DNA from: an uncultured Succinivibrionaceae bacterium | Lineage (GTDB): Bacteria; Pseudomonadota; Gammaproteobacteria; Enterobacterales; Succinivibrionaceae | Assembly: GCA_944389865.1 (NCBI GenBank) | Contig: CALXNX010000022.1 | Location: 1-37,476 of the forward strand | Reading direction: 5' to 3' | DNA: 37,476 nucleotides | In this document: in pieces, positions 1 through 7,779 of the stretch | Position numbering within the stretch: position 1 is the stretch's first letter | Layout: each line of letters begins with the position of its first letter | Translations under genes and position numbers: made by a program | The notes under the pieces: generated by a model | Database searches by the model: none | Told to the model about the DNA's origin: nothing | Seen by the model: only the letters and a program-made list of their open reading frames with translations

Positions 1-96
1 GATGTCAACGCTTCTCCGGTTGTCTACCGCTGGGACTGGAACCTTGATGACATCTGGGGTGCCTTTACTAAGAAAGGAACCAAAATTATTAATTAA
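1..96 (+). CDS. C-terminal end of an unidentified protein (partial)
   Basis: Frame 1 is open from the first base to a TAA at 94-96 and gives 31 residues, including VVYRWDWNLDDIWGAF and ending TKKGTKIIN. Codon choice is that of a well expressed gene (AAC, GAC, CTT, GGT, ATC, CGC), and the aromatic-rich text looks like a real protein. The ATG-started frame at 2-190 reads through less plausible sequence and is taken as its shadow. The 5' part lies outside the window. I do not recognise the family. No clear hairpin terminator follows. Confidence 0.6.
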   Translation, partial: DVNASPVVYRWDWNLDDIWGAFTKKGTKIIN

Positions 97-116
97 CGAA
101 CTTAGCGAATATTATA

Positions 117-266
117 CTAGCGTAAGTGTAGTGCAAAAGCGCGCGCATCTGCTCCCGGGTGAGAAAAAGACGCAGTCCAGCACTCTGTGAGCAGATCGCG
201 GATCTCACGGAGCAGAGCTGTCTGTTCGTCCGCCGGATCAGGCTTGGTCTCCTGCGCCTCTTTAAC
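117..266 (-). pseudogene. Possible remnant of the MscL C-terminus
   Basis: Directly after the exonuclease stop, in another minus-strand frame, 49 codons read VKEAQETKPDPADEQTALLR and then EIRDLLTE before running on to a TAG at 117-119. The pattern LLxEIRDLL after a charged, proline-containing linker is the hallmark of the cytoplasmic C-terminal helix of the large-conductance mechanosensitive channel MscL, which in E. coli ends in a very similar EIRDLLKE segment. There is no start codon and a TAA lies just upstream in the frame, so it cannot be a gene by itself. It may be a leftover of a deleted mscL. Alternatively it is a frameshifted tail of the exonuclease. The identification rests on about 15 residues. 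Confidence 0.35.
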
Positions 267-1158
267 TTAATTTAAAGCGTGTGGCGGCATTGCTCAGCTC
301 AATGCGGCAGCGCGAGGCATCAAAGAGCGCAAAGAGCTTCTGCAGTGCAGTTTCTGCGGATGTTTTGTCCGGGAAGTTTTTGTACCAGGTCCTGCGCGCG
401 CCGTCAAAGCGGTAGCCCTGGTTTTTGAGCTCATCCTTCACGGCAAAAGGCGCGCCTACGGCCCACAGGCGGTAATCGCGCTTAATGGCGCTGTCAAGCA
501 GCATCTGCATGGCGTCAGGCTCTAAGTGCAGCAGCCAAATCACGGCCAGGCAGTCGATATAGGCGCGGTGGGCCTGATAGAACCAGCCGCGGCTCTGCAC
601 GAGGTATTCAAGCTTCCTGCCGCCGCTGCCTAAGGCATCCCAGTCAATTTCGGTCATGGAACAGGCCCAGGCCAGATTATTGAATAAGGGCCAGCGCAGA
701 TCAAACATCGGACGATCAAAGCGGGCATTGTGCGCAATGAGCAGCGGGCGGCCGGCCAAGATCCGAGCCACTTCATCATTGTCAAAATGATGCCCGCGCA
801 CCATCTCGTCGGTAATGCCGGTAAGCTCGGTGATCCCCGGCGGAATAGGCCGCCCGGGATCTTCAAACTCATCGTAATAAGCATCGATGGAAAGCAGCAC
901 CCGCCGATTGAAGGAGTAGGTGCAGCGCACGAGGCTCAGCTCAATGATGCGATCAGAGGAAGGATCCATGCCGGTAGTTTCAGTATCGATGAAGACCGCG
1001 TTTTTAAGCTCATCGTCCTCCCAAGGATCGGTGAGCTTGACCGGCAGCTTATCCATGAGCCCGGGACGGGTCAGCGGGATGCGCTCCAACAGGCGAAAAT
1101 CCTCCGGGCGCTTCATGATTTCATCGATTCTTTCCAGCGGAAATCTGCCTGACTGCAT
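262..1158 (-). CDS. DnaQ-like 3'-5' exonuclease (DEDDh family)
   Basis: A 298-residue protein with the three motifs of the DnaQ/DEDDh exonuclease superfamily: FIDTETTG near residue 55 (Exo I, two metal-binding acidic residues), AHNARFDRP near 145 (Exo II) and AHRAYID near 200 (Exo III with the catalytic His and Asp). The family removes nucleotides from 3' ends using two Mg ions. The C-terminal 80 residues carry a small domain with KNQGYRFDG, seen in stand-alone polymerase III epsilon-like exonucleases. It is not the replicative DnaQ, because the N-terminal 50 residues and the tail differ. A strong Shine-Dalgarno GAGGAGGGGA lies 2 bases before the ATG. It starts 32 bases after the flavoprotein gene, so the two probably share a transcript. 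The in vivo substrate is unknown. Confidence 0.85.
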   Translation of the reverse strand: MQSGRFPLERIDEIMKRPEDFRLLERIPLTRPGLMDKLPVKLTDPWEDDELKNAVFIDTETTGMDPSSDRIIELSLVRCTYSFNRRVLLSIDAYYDEFEDPGRPIPPGITELTGITDEMVRGHHFDNDEVARILAGRPLLIAHNARFDRPMFDLRWPLFNNLAWACSMTEIDWDALGSGGRKLEYLVQSRGWFYQAHRAYIDCLAVIWLLHLEPDAMQMLLDSAIKRDYRLWAVGAPFAVKDELKNQGYRFDGARRTWYKNFPDKTSAETALQKLFALFDASRCRIELSNAATRFKLS

Positions 1159-1190
1159 GTTCCCCTCCTCTTCCTTTTACCTCTGCCGCA

Positions 1191-2849
1191 CTAGTTCTGC
1201 TCATGCGCGGCAAAGTAGGTGATGACGCCCCCGGAGAGATCATAGACCTCAGTAAAGCCTGACTGCAGCAGAATACGGCAGGCATTAAAGGCGCTGATGC
1301 CAACTACGCAGGTCACCAGGATGGGCTTATCGCGCGGGATCTGATCAAGATTGTCGCGCAGCTTAGCCCAAGGAATATTGACAAAACCCGGGATATGGCG
1401 CGCTGCAAACATTTCAGGCGGACGCACATCGAGCTTGAAGGCATCCTTAAACTTAGTATCCACTTCATCAAAGCGGGCCAATTTGACCAGACCGTCGCGG
1501 ACATTTTCCAGCACGCAGCCTGCGTAATTGACGCCGTCGCGTGCTGAGCTGAAAGGCGGGGCATAGACCTGCTCGTGGAAGGCCAGATCATCGACCGTGC
1601 CGCCTTTTGACAGATAGGCGCTGACAATTTCAATGCGCTTGACCGCCTCTGCGCCCACGGCCTGTGCACCTAACAGGCGGAAAGAGTGCGGATCATAAAT
1701 CACTTTCAAATGGCACTGCGCCGCGCCGGGGTAATAGCCGGCATGCTGATTGGGATGCAGCCACACCGCAGCATGAGCCTGCCCCAGCTGCTCCAAACGG
1801 CGCTCGGATAAGCCCACGCTCGCCGCTTCAACATTAAACACCTTCACTGCAGAGGCGCCGAATGATCCGGTATAGCCTGCAATCTTTAAAGGCAGATTAA
1901 AGAACCGGCGGGCAATATCGGCTGTCAGCACGCGCGCTTCTTTATTGGCAGGACCGGCCAGAGCCATGCTCGACTTGCCGCCTAAAATGGGCTCGTTGAG
2001 CTCAACCGCATCGCCTAAGGCATAAATGGCCGGATCTTCAGTGCGCATAAATTCATCGGTGCAGATAAAGCCGCGCGCATTGGTCTTAAGTCCGCAGTCA
2101 GAGGCCAGGTTAGACAGCGGACGGCCGCCTATGGCCAGGATCACGCCGTCAAAGTCGGCCGCCAAATCACCGCACACCGCATGCAGGCGGCCTGACTCTG
2201 TAACGGTAATGCTGGAGAGCATCTGCCCCAGGCTCAGCTTAATGCCGCGGGCCTTGAGCTCCGCGTGCACAAACTGCGCCATCTCAAAATCAAGGGGCGG
2301 CAGCACCTGCGGCGCGCCTTCAGCTAAGGTAACCTGAATGCCGGCCTCCTGCAGGTTTTCGGCACACTCAAGGCCAATAAAGCCGCCGCCTACGACCAGG
2401 ACGTCCTTGAAGTTATGGGCGACAATCTCAGACTTAATGGCATCGACATCGGGGATATTGCGCAGAGTGTAGACATGCGGCAGGCCGCGGGCAAAATCCG
2501 GCACGATGGGGGTGCTGCCCGGCGATAAGATCAGTACATCGTAGTTAAGCGCTGCTTCACCGGCTGCGCTCTTTAAGGTAAGACTCTTATTTTCACGATC
2601 AATCGCGGTCACCTCAGTATCGAGCAGCACCTCAACTCCGAAATTGCGCTCAAAAGTATCCTTAGTGGAGACAAATAAGCTGTCACGCTGGGCGATAGCG
2701 CCGGACAAATAGTACGGCAGGCCGCAGTTGGCAAAGGACACATAATGCCCCTTGTCGATCATGGTGATCTCAGCGCTTTCAGATAAACGGCGCAGACGGG
2801 CCGCGCAGGCCGCGCCGCCGGCTACGGCGCCTACAATAACGATGTGCAT
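1191..2849 (-). CDS. CoA-disulfide reductase-like flavoprotein with C-terminal rhodanese domain
   Basis: 552 residues. The N-terminal part is a pyridine nucleotide-disulfide oxidoreductase of the CoA-disulfide reductase/NADH oxidase/polysulfide reductase group: an FAD-binding dinucleotide motif at the very start (IVIVGAVAGGAA), the single redox Cys in SFANCGLPYY (residue 42), a second dinucleotide fold (VLVVGGGFIGLECAE) and the FAD motif IYALGDAVE. The last 90 residues are a rhodanese domain beginning KLDVRPPEMF, with its Cys in VTCVVGIS. The fusion suggests handling of CoA-disulfide, persulfide or polysulfide with NAD(P)H. The GTG at 2855 overlaps the Shine-Dalgarno AGGAGT, so the ATG at 2849 is preferred. 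It is the first gene of a pair with the exonuclease. Which disulfide or sulfur compound is reduced cannot be told from sequence. Confidence 0.88.
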   Translation of the reverse strand: MHIVIVGAVAGGAACAARLRRLSESAEITMIDKGHYVSFANCGLPYYLSGAIAQRDSLFVSTKDTFERNFGVEVLLDTEVTAIDRENKSLTLKSAAGEAALNYDVLILSPGSTPIVPDFARGLPHVYTLRNIPDVDAIKSEIVAHNFKDVLVVGGGFIGLECAENLQEAGIQVTLAEGAPQVLPPLDFEMAQFVHAELKARGIKLSLGQMLSSITVTESGRLHAVCGDLAADFDGVILAIGGRPLSNLASDCGLKTNARGFICTDEFMRTEDPAIYALGDAVELNEPILGGKSSMALAGPANKEARVLTADIARRFFNLPLKIAGYTGSFGASAVKVFNVEAASVGLSERRLEQLGQAHAAVWLHPNQHAGYYPGAAQCHLKVIYDPHSFRLLGAQAVGAEAVKRIEIVSAYLSKGGTVDDLAFHEQVYAPPFSSARDGVNYAGCVLENVRDGLVKLARFDEVDTKFKDAFKLDVRPPEMFAARHIPGFVNIPWAKLRDNLDQIPRDKPILVTCVVGISAFNACRILLQSGFTEVYDLSGGVITYFAAHEQN

Positions 2850-3057
2850 GTTCACTCCTATCTATTTTCAAACCATGCGACAGCAGAGCCTGCAGTGCCG
2901 CTTATCGGTGCAAGTTTAAGCGCTGGCGCAGATCTTGTCCACGCAGCGCATTTCGGCTTTTCTTCTGCCCCGGTACCTGCAGTTAAAGCCGCTGAGCTGA
3001 TCAAGGGCCCAAACTCCAGCACAGCTGGCAGCTCTCAATGCGTTCCTGTCAGCGCGT

Positions 3058-3699
3058 TTAGAGCTTTACCATTAGATCCTTGAGCGGCAGACGGGATTTA
3101 GGTCTGAACTTTAACTGATTGGTATCCTCAGGCACGCGATGGCCGAAGAAGATCAGCAGCTGACTGGCAAGTCCTTTATCGCGCAGCTTTAAGATCTCAT
3201 CGATTTTGTCAAAGAACACACCCTCCACCGGGGTGGAATCGATACCCATGCTCTGCGGGGCATAGCACATGGTAGCCATGGCGATATAGCACTGCTTGGC
3301 GTTCCAGGTCTCAGCGTCCTGCAGATGCAGATCGCTGAAATGTTTACGGCCTTTGCGCTGTGCGGCCTTGGCCTCAGGATCCGGGAAGCGGCCGTCATGC
3401 TCTTCTGCATTCAGCACCGCCTCAACATCGGCATCCGGGTTTTCAGTACGGGCGCAGACCACCACCACGCAGGGTACATTCTTAATGCGCTCGCGATTGG
3501 TCTCCATGATGCCGGGCATGATCTGCTCTTTGCCTTCAGGAGTGTCGATGACGATAAAGCGCCACGGCTGCAGATTTACCGCGCTCGGGCTCAGGCGTCC
3601 GGCCTCTAAAATCCGGTTCAGCTCCTCAGAGGTTAAGGGACGGTTCGGATCGTAATGCTTGCAGGTATAGCGCTCCTGCAGCAGCTGCATAAAATCCAT
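3058..3699 (-). CDS. Nitroreductase family protein (FMN-dependent)
   Basis: 213 residues. The N-terminal RYTCKHYDP and SPSAVNLQPWRFIV are the FMN-contacting motifs of the nitroreductase family (the R-S-R/K-x-(F/Y) region and the Ser-rich loop). The C-terminal half has the usual LASQLLIFFGHRVPED, where a G or GxG normally sits, and the basic end KFRPKSRLPL. Members reduce nitro compounds, quinones or flavins with NAD(P)H as homodimers. The ATG at 3699 (MDFMQLLQERY) is chosen over the upstream one at 3732 because an AAGGA lies before it and the upstream residues are a Lys-rich translation of a leader. It is transcribed away from cysK out of a 147-base shared region. The substrate is unknown. 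Confidence 0.88.
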   Translation of the reverse strand: MDFMQLLQERYTCKHYDPNRPLTSEELNRILEAGRLSPSAVNLQPWRFIVIDTPEGKEQIMPGIMETNRERIKNVPCVVVVCARTENPDADVEAVLNAEEHDGRFPDPEAKAAQRKGRKHFSDLHLQDAETWNAKQCYIAMATMCYAPQSMGIDSTPVEGVFFDKIDEILKLRDKGLASQLLIFFGHRVPEDTNQLKFRPKSRLPLKDLMVKL

Positions 3700-3764
3700 G
3701 ATTTTTTTTTCCTTCTTGTGATGAAACTGCATTCAGCGCCTGCTTCTGCGGCGCTTTGCCTGTG

Positions 3765-3815
3765 ATTGTACCGTGTTTTGCTCCCGCCGCGGCAGCGGGC
3801 AAACCGTGCTACAAT
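3765..3815. promoter_or_regulatory. Divergent nitroreductase/cysK control region with an imperfect dyad
   Basis: A TACAAT -10 element faces the nitroreductase gene (minus strand, 3765-3770) and another faces cysK (plus strand, 3810-3815, preceded by TGC as in an extended -10). Neither has a recognisable -35. Exactly between them lies an imperfect inverted repeat: GTTTTGCTCCCGC at 3775-3787 and GCGGGCAAAC at 3795-3804. Its position between two opposing promoters suggests an operator for one regulator of both genes, which would make sense for sulfur or redox control. The regulator is not in the window. Confidence 0.45.
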
Positions 3816-3846
3816 CATTTCAATTTATGCTGAGTGTGAGGTTATT

Positions 3847-4773
3847 ATGCGCATTTACTCGTCCATGCTTGATCTGATCGGCCATACTCCCTTAGTGGAG
3901 CTGCAGCGCTTTGAGGAGCGCTATGCGCTGCAGGGACGGCTGCTGGCCAAGGTGGAAAGCTTTAATCCGGGCGGATCAATTAAGGACCGGGCAGCGCTCT
4001 CGATGATTAAAGACGGCTTTTTAATGAATTTAATCAATCAGGATACCGTCATCGTCGAGCCCACCTCCGGCAATACCGGCATCGGCCTGGCGCTGGCGTG
4101 CTCCTTCTATAAGCTGCGCTTAATCTTAACTCTGCCTGAGAGCATGTCCGCCGAGCGCCGCGCTATCCTTAAGGCCTACGGCGCGGAATTAGTGCTCACT
4201 CCGGCCGCAGAAGGCATGACCGGCGCAATTGCCAAAGCCAAGGAAATTGCCCGGCAGCATGAAAATTCCTTTATCCCGGGGCAGTTTGAAAATGAAGCCA
4301 ATCCGCGCGCGCATGCGCTCACTACCGGCCCGGAAATTTGGGCGGATACCGACGGCAGGGTCGCAGCCGTAGTTTCAGCGGTAGGATCAGGCGGCACCAT
4401 AACCGGCATCGGATCCTTCTTAAAGGGGCGCAGCAGTAAGATTAAGATGATTGCGGTGGAGCCGGCCGCCTCGGCCGTACTTTCAGGCAGGCCTGCAGGC
4501 CCCCATAAGATTCAGGGCATCGGAGCGGGCTTTGTGCCGCGCGTGCTGCAGCGCGAGCTTATCGATGAGATTATTCAGGTCACAGATGAGGACGCCTTAG
4601 CCTTAGGGGCGGAAGCCTGCCGCACTGAAGGGCTGTTCTGCGGCATTTCCGCAGGTGCGGCTTTAAAAGCCGGCATCGAGATCTGTCAGCGCCCGGAGTA
4701 CAAAGACAAGATGGTGGTAGTGATCATCCCGGACAGCGGCGATCGCTATCTCTCCACCCCTATGTTCAGTTAA
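3847..4773 (+). CDS. cysK: Cysteine synthase (O-acetylserine sulfhydrylase)
   Basis: 308 residues, the usual length of the CysK/CysM fold type II PLP family. The PLP lysine sits in ESFNPGGSIKDRAA (near residue 43), the substrate loop is EPTSGNTGIGLA, the PLP phosphate loop is GSGGTITGIG, and the end IPDSGDRYLSTPMF is typical. It makes L-cysteine from O-acetylserine and sulfide in the cytoplasm. The ATG at 3847 follows GTGAGG at a good distance and lies just downstream of an extended -10. Upstream in-frame codons belong to the promoter region. A good terminator follows at 4805-4840, so it is monocistronic. The sequence resembles the short CysK form common in Firmicutes more than E. coli CysK (323 residues), so substrate preference (sulfide or thiosulfate) is not certain. 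Confidence 0.92.
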   Translation: MRIYSSMLDLIGHTPLVELQRFEERYALQGRLLAKVESFNPGGSIKDRAALSMIKDGFLMNLINQDTVIVEPTSGNTGIGLALACSFYKLRLILTLPESMSAERRAILKAYGAELVLTPAAEGMTGAIAKAKEIARQHENSFIPGQFENEANPRAHALTTGPEIWADTDGRVAAVVSAVGSGGTITGIGSFLKGRSSKIKMIAVEPAASAVLSGRPAGPHKIQGIGAGFVPRVLQRELIDEIIQVTDEDALALGAEACRTEGLFCGISAGAALKAGIEICQRPEYKDKMVVVIIPDSGDRYLSTPMFS

Positions 4774-4804
4774 GTGCTGCCTTCTTTACTCTGTAATTTC
4801 CACA

Positions 4805-4840
4805 GCCCGGACGCGCCGCAGCTCCGGGCAAGTCTTTTTT
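4805..4840 (+). terminator. Rho-independent terminator of cysK
   Basis: A perfect 7-base-pair stem, GCCCGGA (4805-4811) with TCCGGGC (4823-4829), has an 11-base loop and is followed by AAGTC and six T residues (4835-4840). It lies 32 bases after the cysK stop. Confidence 0.8.
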
Positions 4841-4946
4841 ATCAGGCGGACTGCGCTGCAGAGCAGATCCTTTGCGCTGTACTGCCCCGCCAAAGCGCAA
4901 TCTGCGCACCAAAATAATGCACTCACCGGAACCGTGCACTGCGCTT

Positions 4947-4955
4947 TGCTACAAT
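4947..4955 (+). promoter_or_regulatory. Extended -10 promoter element for the symporter gene
   Basis: TGCTACAAT is an extended -10 (TGn followed by TACAAT), 28 bases before the ATG at 4984. No -35 resembling TTGACA is present 16-18 bases upstream, which is tolerated in extended -10 promoters. The identical 9-mer precedes cysK. Confidence 0.5.
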
Positions 4956-4983
4956 AGCGCTGCATCAATATGAGGATCATCCT

Positions 4984-6282
4984 ATGACATCGGCAAAAAG
5001 AATTGATATCTGCGCCCAGAACACCATGGCGGCAATATCAAAGCAAAAGCGCCTGCGCAGCGTGCTGTTCTACAGCGCGGGCATTATCTTAGGCATTATC
5101 TGCGGTCTGACCGACAGCTCCTTTATCCATCAGTTGATGGACTTCATCGCCACGGTCTTCACCCGGCTGTTCAGCTTTATCGCCGTGCCGATCATTGCCT
5201 TATCGCTTATTACTACGCTGGCCAAATTAGGCAAGAGCTCAGAAAGCGGCCTGATTTTCCGTCACGCGGTGTTCTATACCCTGCTTACCACCATTATTGC
5301 AGCCGTGGTGGCAGCCGGTCTGTTTGAATTTGCAGCTCCGGCTAATCTGCCCTCTGAGATCGTCGGCACCGCCGACACCGCCGCTCTGCAGCAGACTACT
5401 TATTTCGATCACATCTTAAATGTGATCCCTAATAATCTGCTCCAGCCTTTCGTCTCCGGCAATGTGCTTTCAGTTCTCCTGATTGCCGCCGCCGTTGGTC
5501 TGGCGCTGGCGCTGCTTGAGCCCTCGCCGCAGAAGACTGCTGTCGAGAACTTATTTGAAGGCTTTCAGAATGTGCTTTTCAAGCTCATTCGCTGGATCAT
5601 CGCCATCCTGCCTATAGGCATCATGGGCTTTATCGCCAAATTGATCACTGAGCTTGAAGGCGGCTTAATCTTAGGCGGACTTGCCACCTATTTCGGCGTG
5701 GTAATCGGCTCGAACTTAATTCAGATGTTCATCATCCTGCCTCTGCTGCAGTTCATTCGCGGCTTAAATCCGCTGCGCGTAGCCCGCGGCATGATGCCGG
5801 CCATCGCCGTTGCCATCTTCTCCAAGTCATCAGCCGGCACCCTGCCGGTGACCATGGCCTCGGCAGAGGACAACCTGGGCGTCAATCCTAAAGTCTCACG
5901 CTTTGTGCTGCCCATCTGCACTACCATCAATATGAACGGCTGCGCGGCCTTCATCCTGATCACCTCGCTTTACTTAATGCAGAATGCCGGCATTGAGATC
6001 ACCCCGGTGACCGTGGTTACCTGGATCTTCATCGCCACTATCGCAGCTGTAGGCAATGCCGGCGTGCCGATGGGCTGCTATTTCCTCACCATCAGCCTGC
6101 TCTCCTCGATGCAGGTGCCGGTACTTTTGATGGGCGTGATCCTGCCGGTCTATACCGTCATCGACATGCTGGAGACCGGCGTGAACGTATGGTCCGATGC
6201 CACCGTCGCCAACATCGTCGATCATGAATTAAAGGGCAGGCTGGACGATCCTGAGCCCCTGGAGCCGCAGACTGCAGCTTAA
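4984..6282 (+). CDS. Dicarboxylate/amino acid:cation symporter (DAACS family)
   Basis: 432 residues, strongly hydrophobic, with the DAACS (GltPh/DctA/SstT) hallmarks: the Ser-rich hairpin FSKSSAGTLPVTM, the TM7 motif TTINMNGCAAF (Asn316-Met-Asn-Gly-Cys) and the TM8 motif DMLETGVNVWSDATVANIVD. The family imports acidic or neutral amino acids or C4-dicarboxylates with Na+ or H+, as trimers in the inner membrane. Two positions deviate from GltPh. The Asp of NMDG, a sodium ligand, is Asn318. The TM8 Arg that binds the side-chain carboxylate of aspartate is Glu397. A dicarboxylate substrate is therefore unlikely, and a neutral or cationic solute is more plausible (inference). GAGGATCATCCT precedes the ATG, and a terminator follows at 6305. 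Confidence 0.88.
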   Translation: MTSAKRIDICAQNTMAAISKQKRLRSVLFYSAGIILGIICGLTDSSFIHQLMDFIATVFTRLFSFIAVPIIALSLITTLAKLGKSSESGLIFRHAVFYTLLTTIIAAVVAAGLFEFAAPANLPSEIVGTADTAALQQTTYFDHILNVIPNNLLQPFVSGNVLSVLLIAAAVGLALALLEPSPQKTAVENLFEGFQNVLFKLIRWIIAILPIGIMGFIAKLITELEGGLILGGLATYFGVVIGSNLIQMFIILPLLQFIRGLNPLRVARGMMPAIAVAIFSKSSAGTLPVTMASAEDNLGVNPKVSRFVLPICTTINMNGCAAFILITSLYLMQNAGIEITPVTVVTWIFIATIAAVGNAGVPMGCYFLTISLLSSMQVPVLLMGVILPVYTVIDMLETGVNVWSDATVANIVDHELKGRLDDPEPLEPQTAA

Positions 6283-6304
6283 TGCGCAGTCAGCTTAATG
6301 CGCA

Positions 6305-6335
6305 GGCCTGCCGCAACGGCGGGCTTTGCGTTTTT
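6305..6335 (+). terminator. Rho-independent terminator of the symporter gene
   Basis: The stem CCTGCCG (6307-6313) pairs with CGGCGGG (6317-6323) with one T-G pair and a CAA loop, extendable by one or two pairs. It is followed by CTTTGCG and five T residues. It begins 23 bases after the stop codon. Confidence 0.7.
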
Positions 6336-6408
6336 ATGCGCCTTACGAAGTAATGCAGTAATTTAGATATGGGAACAACTGATACTTAAAGCAATACTTA
6401 GGATCCTC

Positions 6409-7779
6409 ATGGCAAAAAGACATTTAACTCCGCTTGAAATCGTCAAACGCAACATCGTCTTCCTCATTGCCGTCTTCCTGGGCGGCGCGGGCGTGGCCGC
6501 AGTCACCGCCGCCGGCATCGGCACTACGCCGATCTCCAGCCCCAATTACGTGCTCTCGCTGCACACGCCGCTGACCTTGGGCGCCATCACCTTTATCTTC
6601 AATACGCTGCTCACCGTGCTGCAGGTTTTTTTAGTCGGCTGGGCCTATACCAAGTCGCACTGGCTCATCATGCTGCTGCAGTTTCCGACCTCGGTGGTGT
6701 TCTGCGCAGCCATCGACCTGGTGCTCTTTGCACTGCATCTGCTGCTGCCCGACTCTCCGATCTACGCCCTGCGCATTGTGCTGCTTGCCGCTGGATCCAT
6801 GCTCCTTGCACTGGGCGTGGCCATGCAGGTATGCGCCGATGTGGCCATGGTGCCGGGCGAGGCCTTTGTCAAAGCGCTGTCGCAGCGTCTGAAAAAGGAA
6901 TTCGGCTTGGTTAAAACCTGCTTTGACGTTTCCTTAGTGCTGATTGCCGTGGTGTTCTCCTTAATCTTTACCCGCTTTGGAGCCATTGAGGGGGTACGCG
7001 AGGGTACTTTAATCGGCGCGCTCTCGATAGGCCCCATGGTGCGGCTGCTCCTGCCGCGCCTGCAGCCGCGCTTTAATACCTTCTTCACTAATGGCAAAAC
7101 GGCCATGCCGGTCAGCGGCACAGAAGCGGCGGATACAGTTCAAGCGCAGGCAGCGCAGAGCACTCCTATTATCACTATTACCCGCGAGTACGGCTGCGGC
7201 GGGCGCTTAATCGGCCGCAGACTGGCCGAGCATTTAGGCCTTAAGTTTTATGACAATGAGCTGATCGGTCTGATAGCAAAAGAGGCCGGCATGGATCCGG
7301 CCTTAGTGGAGCAGCGTGAGGGAAGGCTGGATAACTCCCTGCTCTATCAGATGGTGATGCAGGATTTCAGCGTGCCGCTCTACCGCTCACTGTCAAGCTC
7401 TGACGCTTTATTTGTGGCCTCATCGCGCGTGATCCGCCGTGCGGCTGCCGCAGGCCCTTGCGTCATCGTCGGACGCGGTGCCGATCAGATTTTAAAAGAC
7501 TATCCGCACTGCCTGCGCGTTTATCTCTACGCAGATCTGGAGCATAAAACTGCTTTCTGCAAAGAGCATTACGGCGAGGATGCGCAGACGGCTGCGCTGC
7601 AGATGAAGCGCAATGACGGCAGCCGCGCCGAATACTATCGCCAGTACTTCGGCGCTGACATTAAAGATCCGCGCCATTATCAGATCTGCCTTAACGTCGG
7701 CGCTTTAGGCCTGGAGCGCAGCTGCGCCATTATCACTGAAGCCTTCAAGGCCCTGTCAACTGCAGCTGAGGCTGCCTGA
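6409..7779 (+). CDS. YczE/YitT-like membrane protein fused to a cytidylate-kinase-like domain
   Basis: 456 residues in two parts. Residues 1 to about 225 form a membrane domain of five or six helices with AAGIGTTPISSPNYVLS and GVAMQVCADVAMVPGEAF, the paired Gly/Pro-rich motifs of the YczE/YyaS/YitT membrane family. After a linker rich in Ala, Gln and Thr (about 230-250), residues 252-456 form a nucleoside-kinase fold of the cytidylate-kinase-like family: ITREYGCGGRLIGRRLAEHL replaces the classical P-loop as in other members, followed by FYDNELIGLIAKEAG and GPCVIVGRGADQILKD. AGGATCCTC precedes the ATG. The stop overlaps the next ATG by one base (TGATG), so it is coupled to the MFS gene. The reaction and ligand are unknown. 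A membrane sensor or transporter coupled to phosphorylation of a small molecule is a guess. Confidence 0.82.
   Translation: MAKRHLTPLEIVKRNIVFLIAVFLGGAGVAAVTAAGIGTTPISSPNYVLSLHTPLTLGAITFIFNTLLTVLQVFLVGWAYTKSHWLIMLLQFPTSVVFCAAIDLVLFALHLLLPDSPIYALRIVLLAAGSMLLALGVAMQVCADVAMVPGEAFVKALSQRLKKEFGLVKTCFDVSLVLIAVVFSLIFTRFGAIEGVREGTLIGALSIGPMVRLLLPRLQPRFNTFFTNGKTAMPVSGTEAADTVQAQAAQSTPIITITREYGCGGRLIGRRLAEHLGLKFYDNELIGLIAKEAGMDPALVEQREGRLDNSLLYQMVMQDFSVPLYRSLSSSDALFVASSRVIRRAAAAGPCVIVGRGADQILKDYPHCLRVYLYADLEHKTAFCKEHYGEDAQTAALQMKRNDGSRAEYYRQYFGADIKDPRHYQICLNVGALGLERSCAIITEAFKALSTAAEAA

Noticed and set aside
2..190. 62-codon plus-strand frame at the left edge
   Set aside because: The neighbouring frame 1 ends a better protein text at 96. 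This one has odd composition and no ribosome site.
2844..3083. 79-codon plus-strand frame between the flavoprotein and the nitroreductase
   Set aside because: It starts inside the flavoprotein gene, ends inside the nitroreductase gene and has no family resemblance. The intergenic part is taken as promoter and leader.
4786..4980. 64-codon minus-strand frame after cysK
   Set aside because: It covers the cysK terminator and the symporter promoter on the other strand. Composition is not protein-like.
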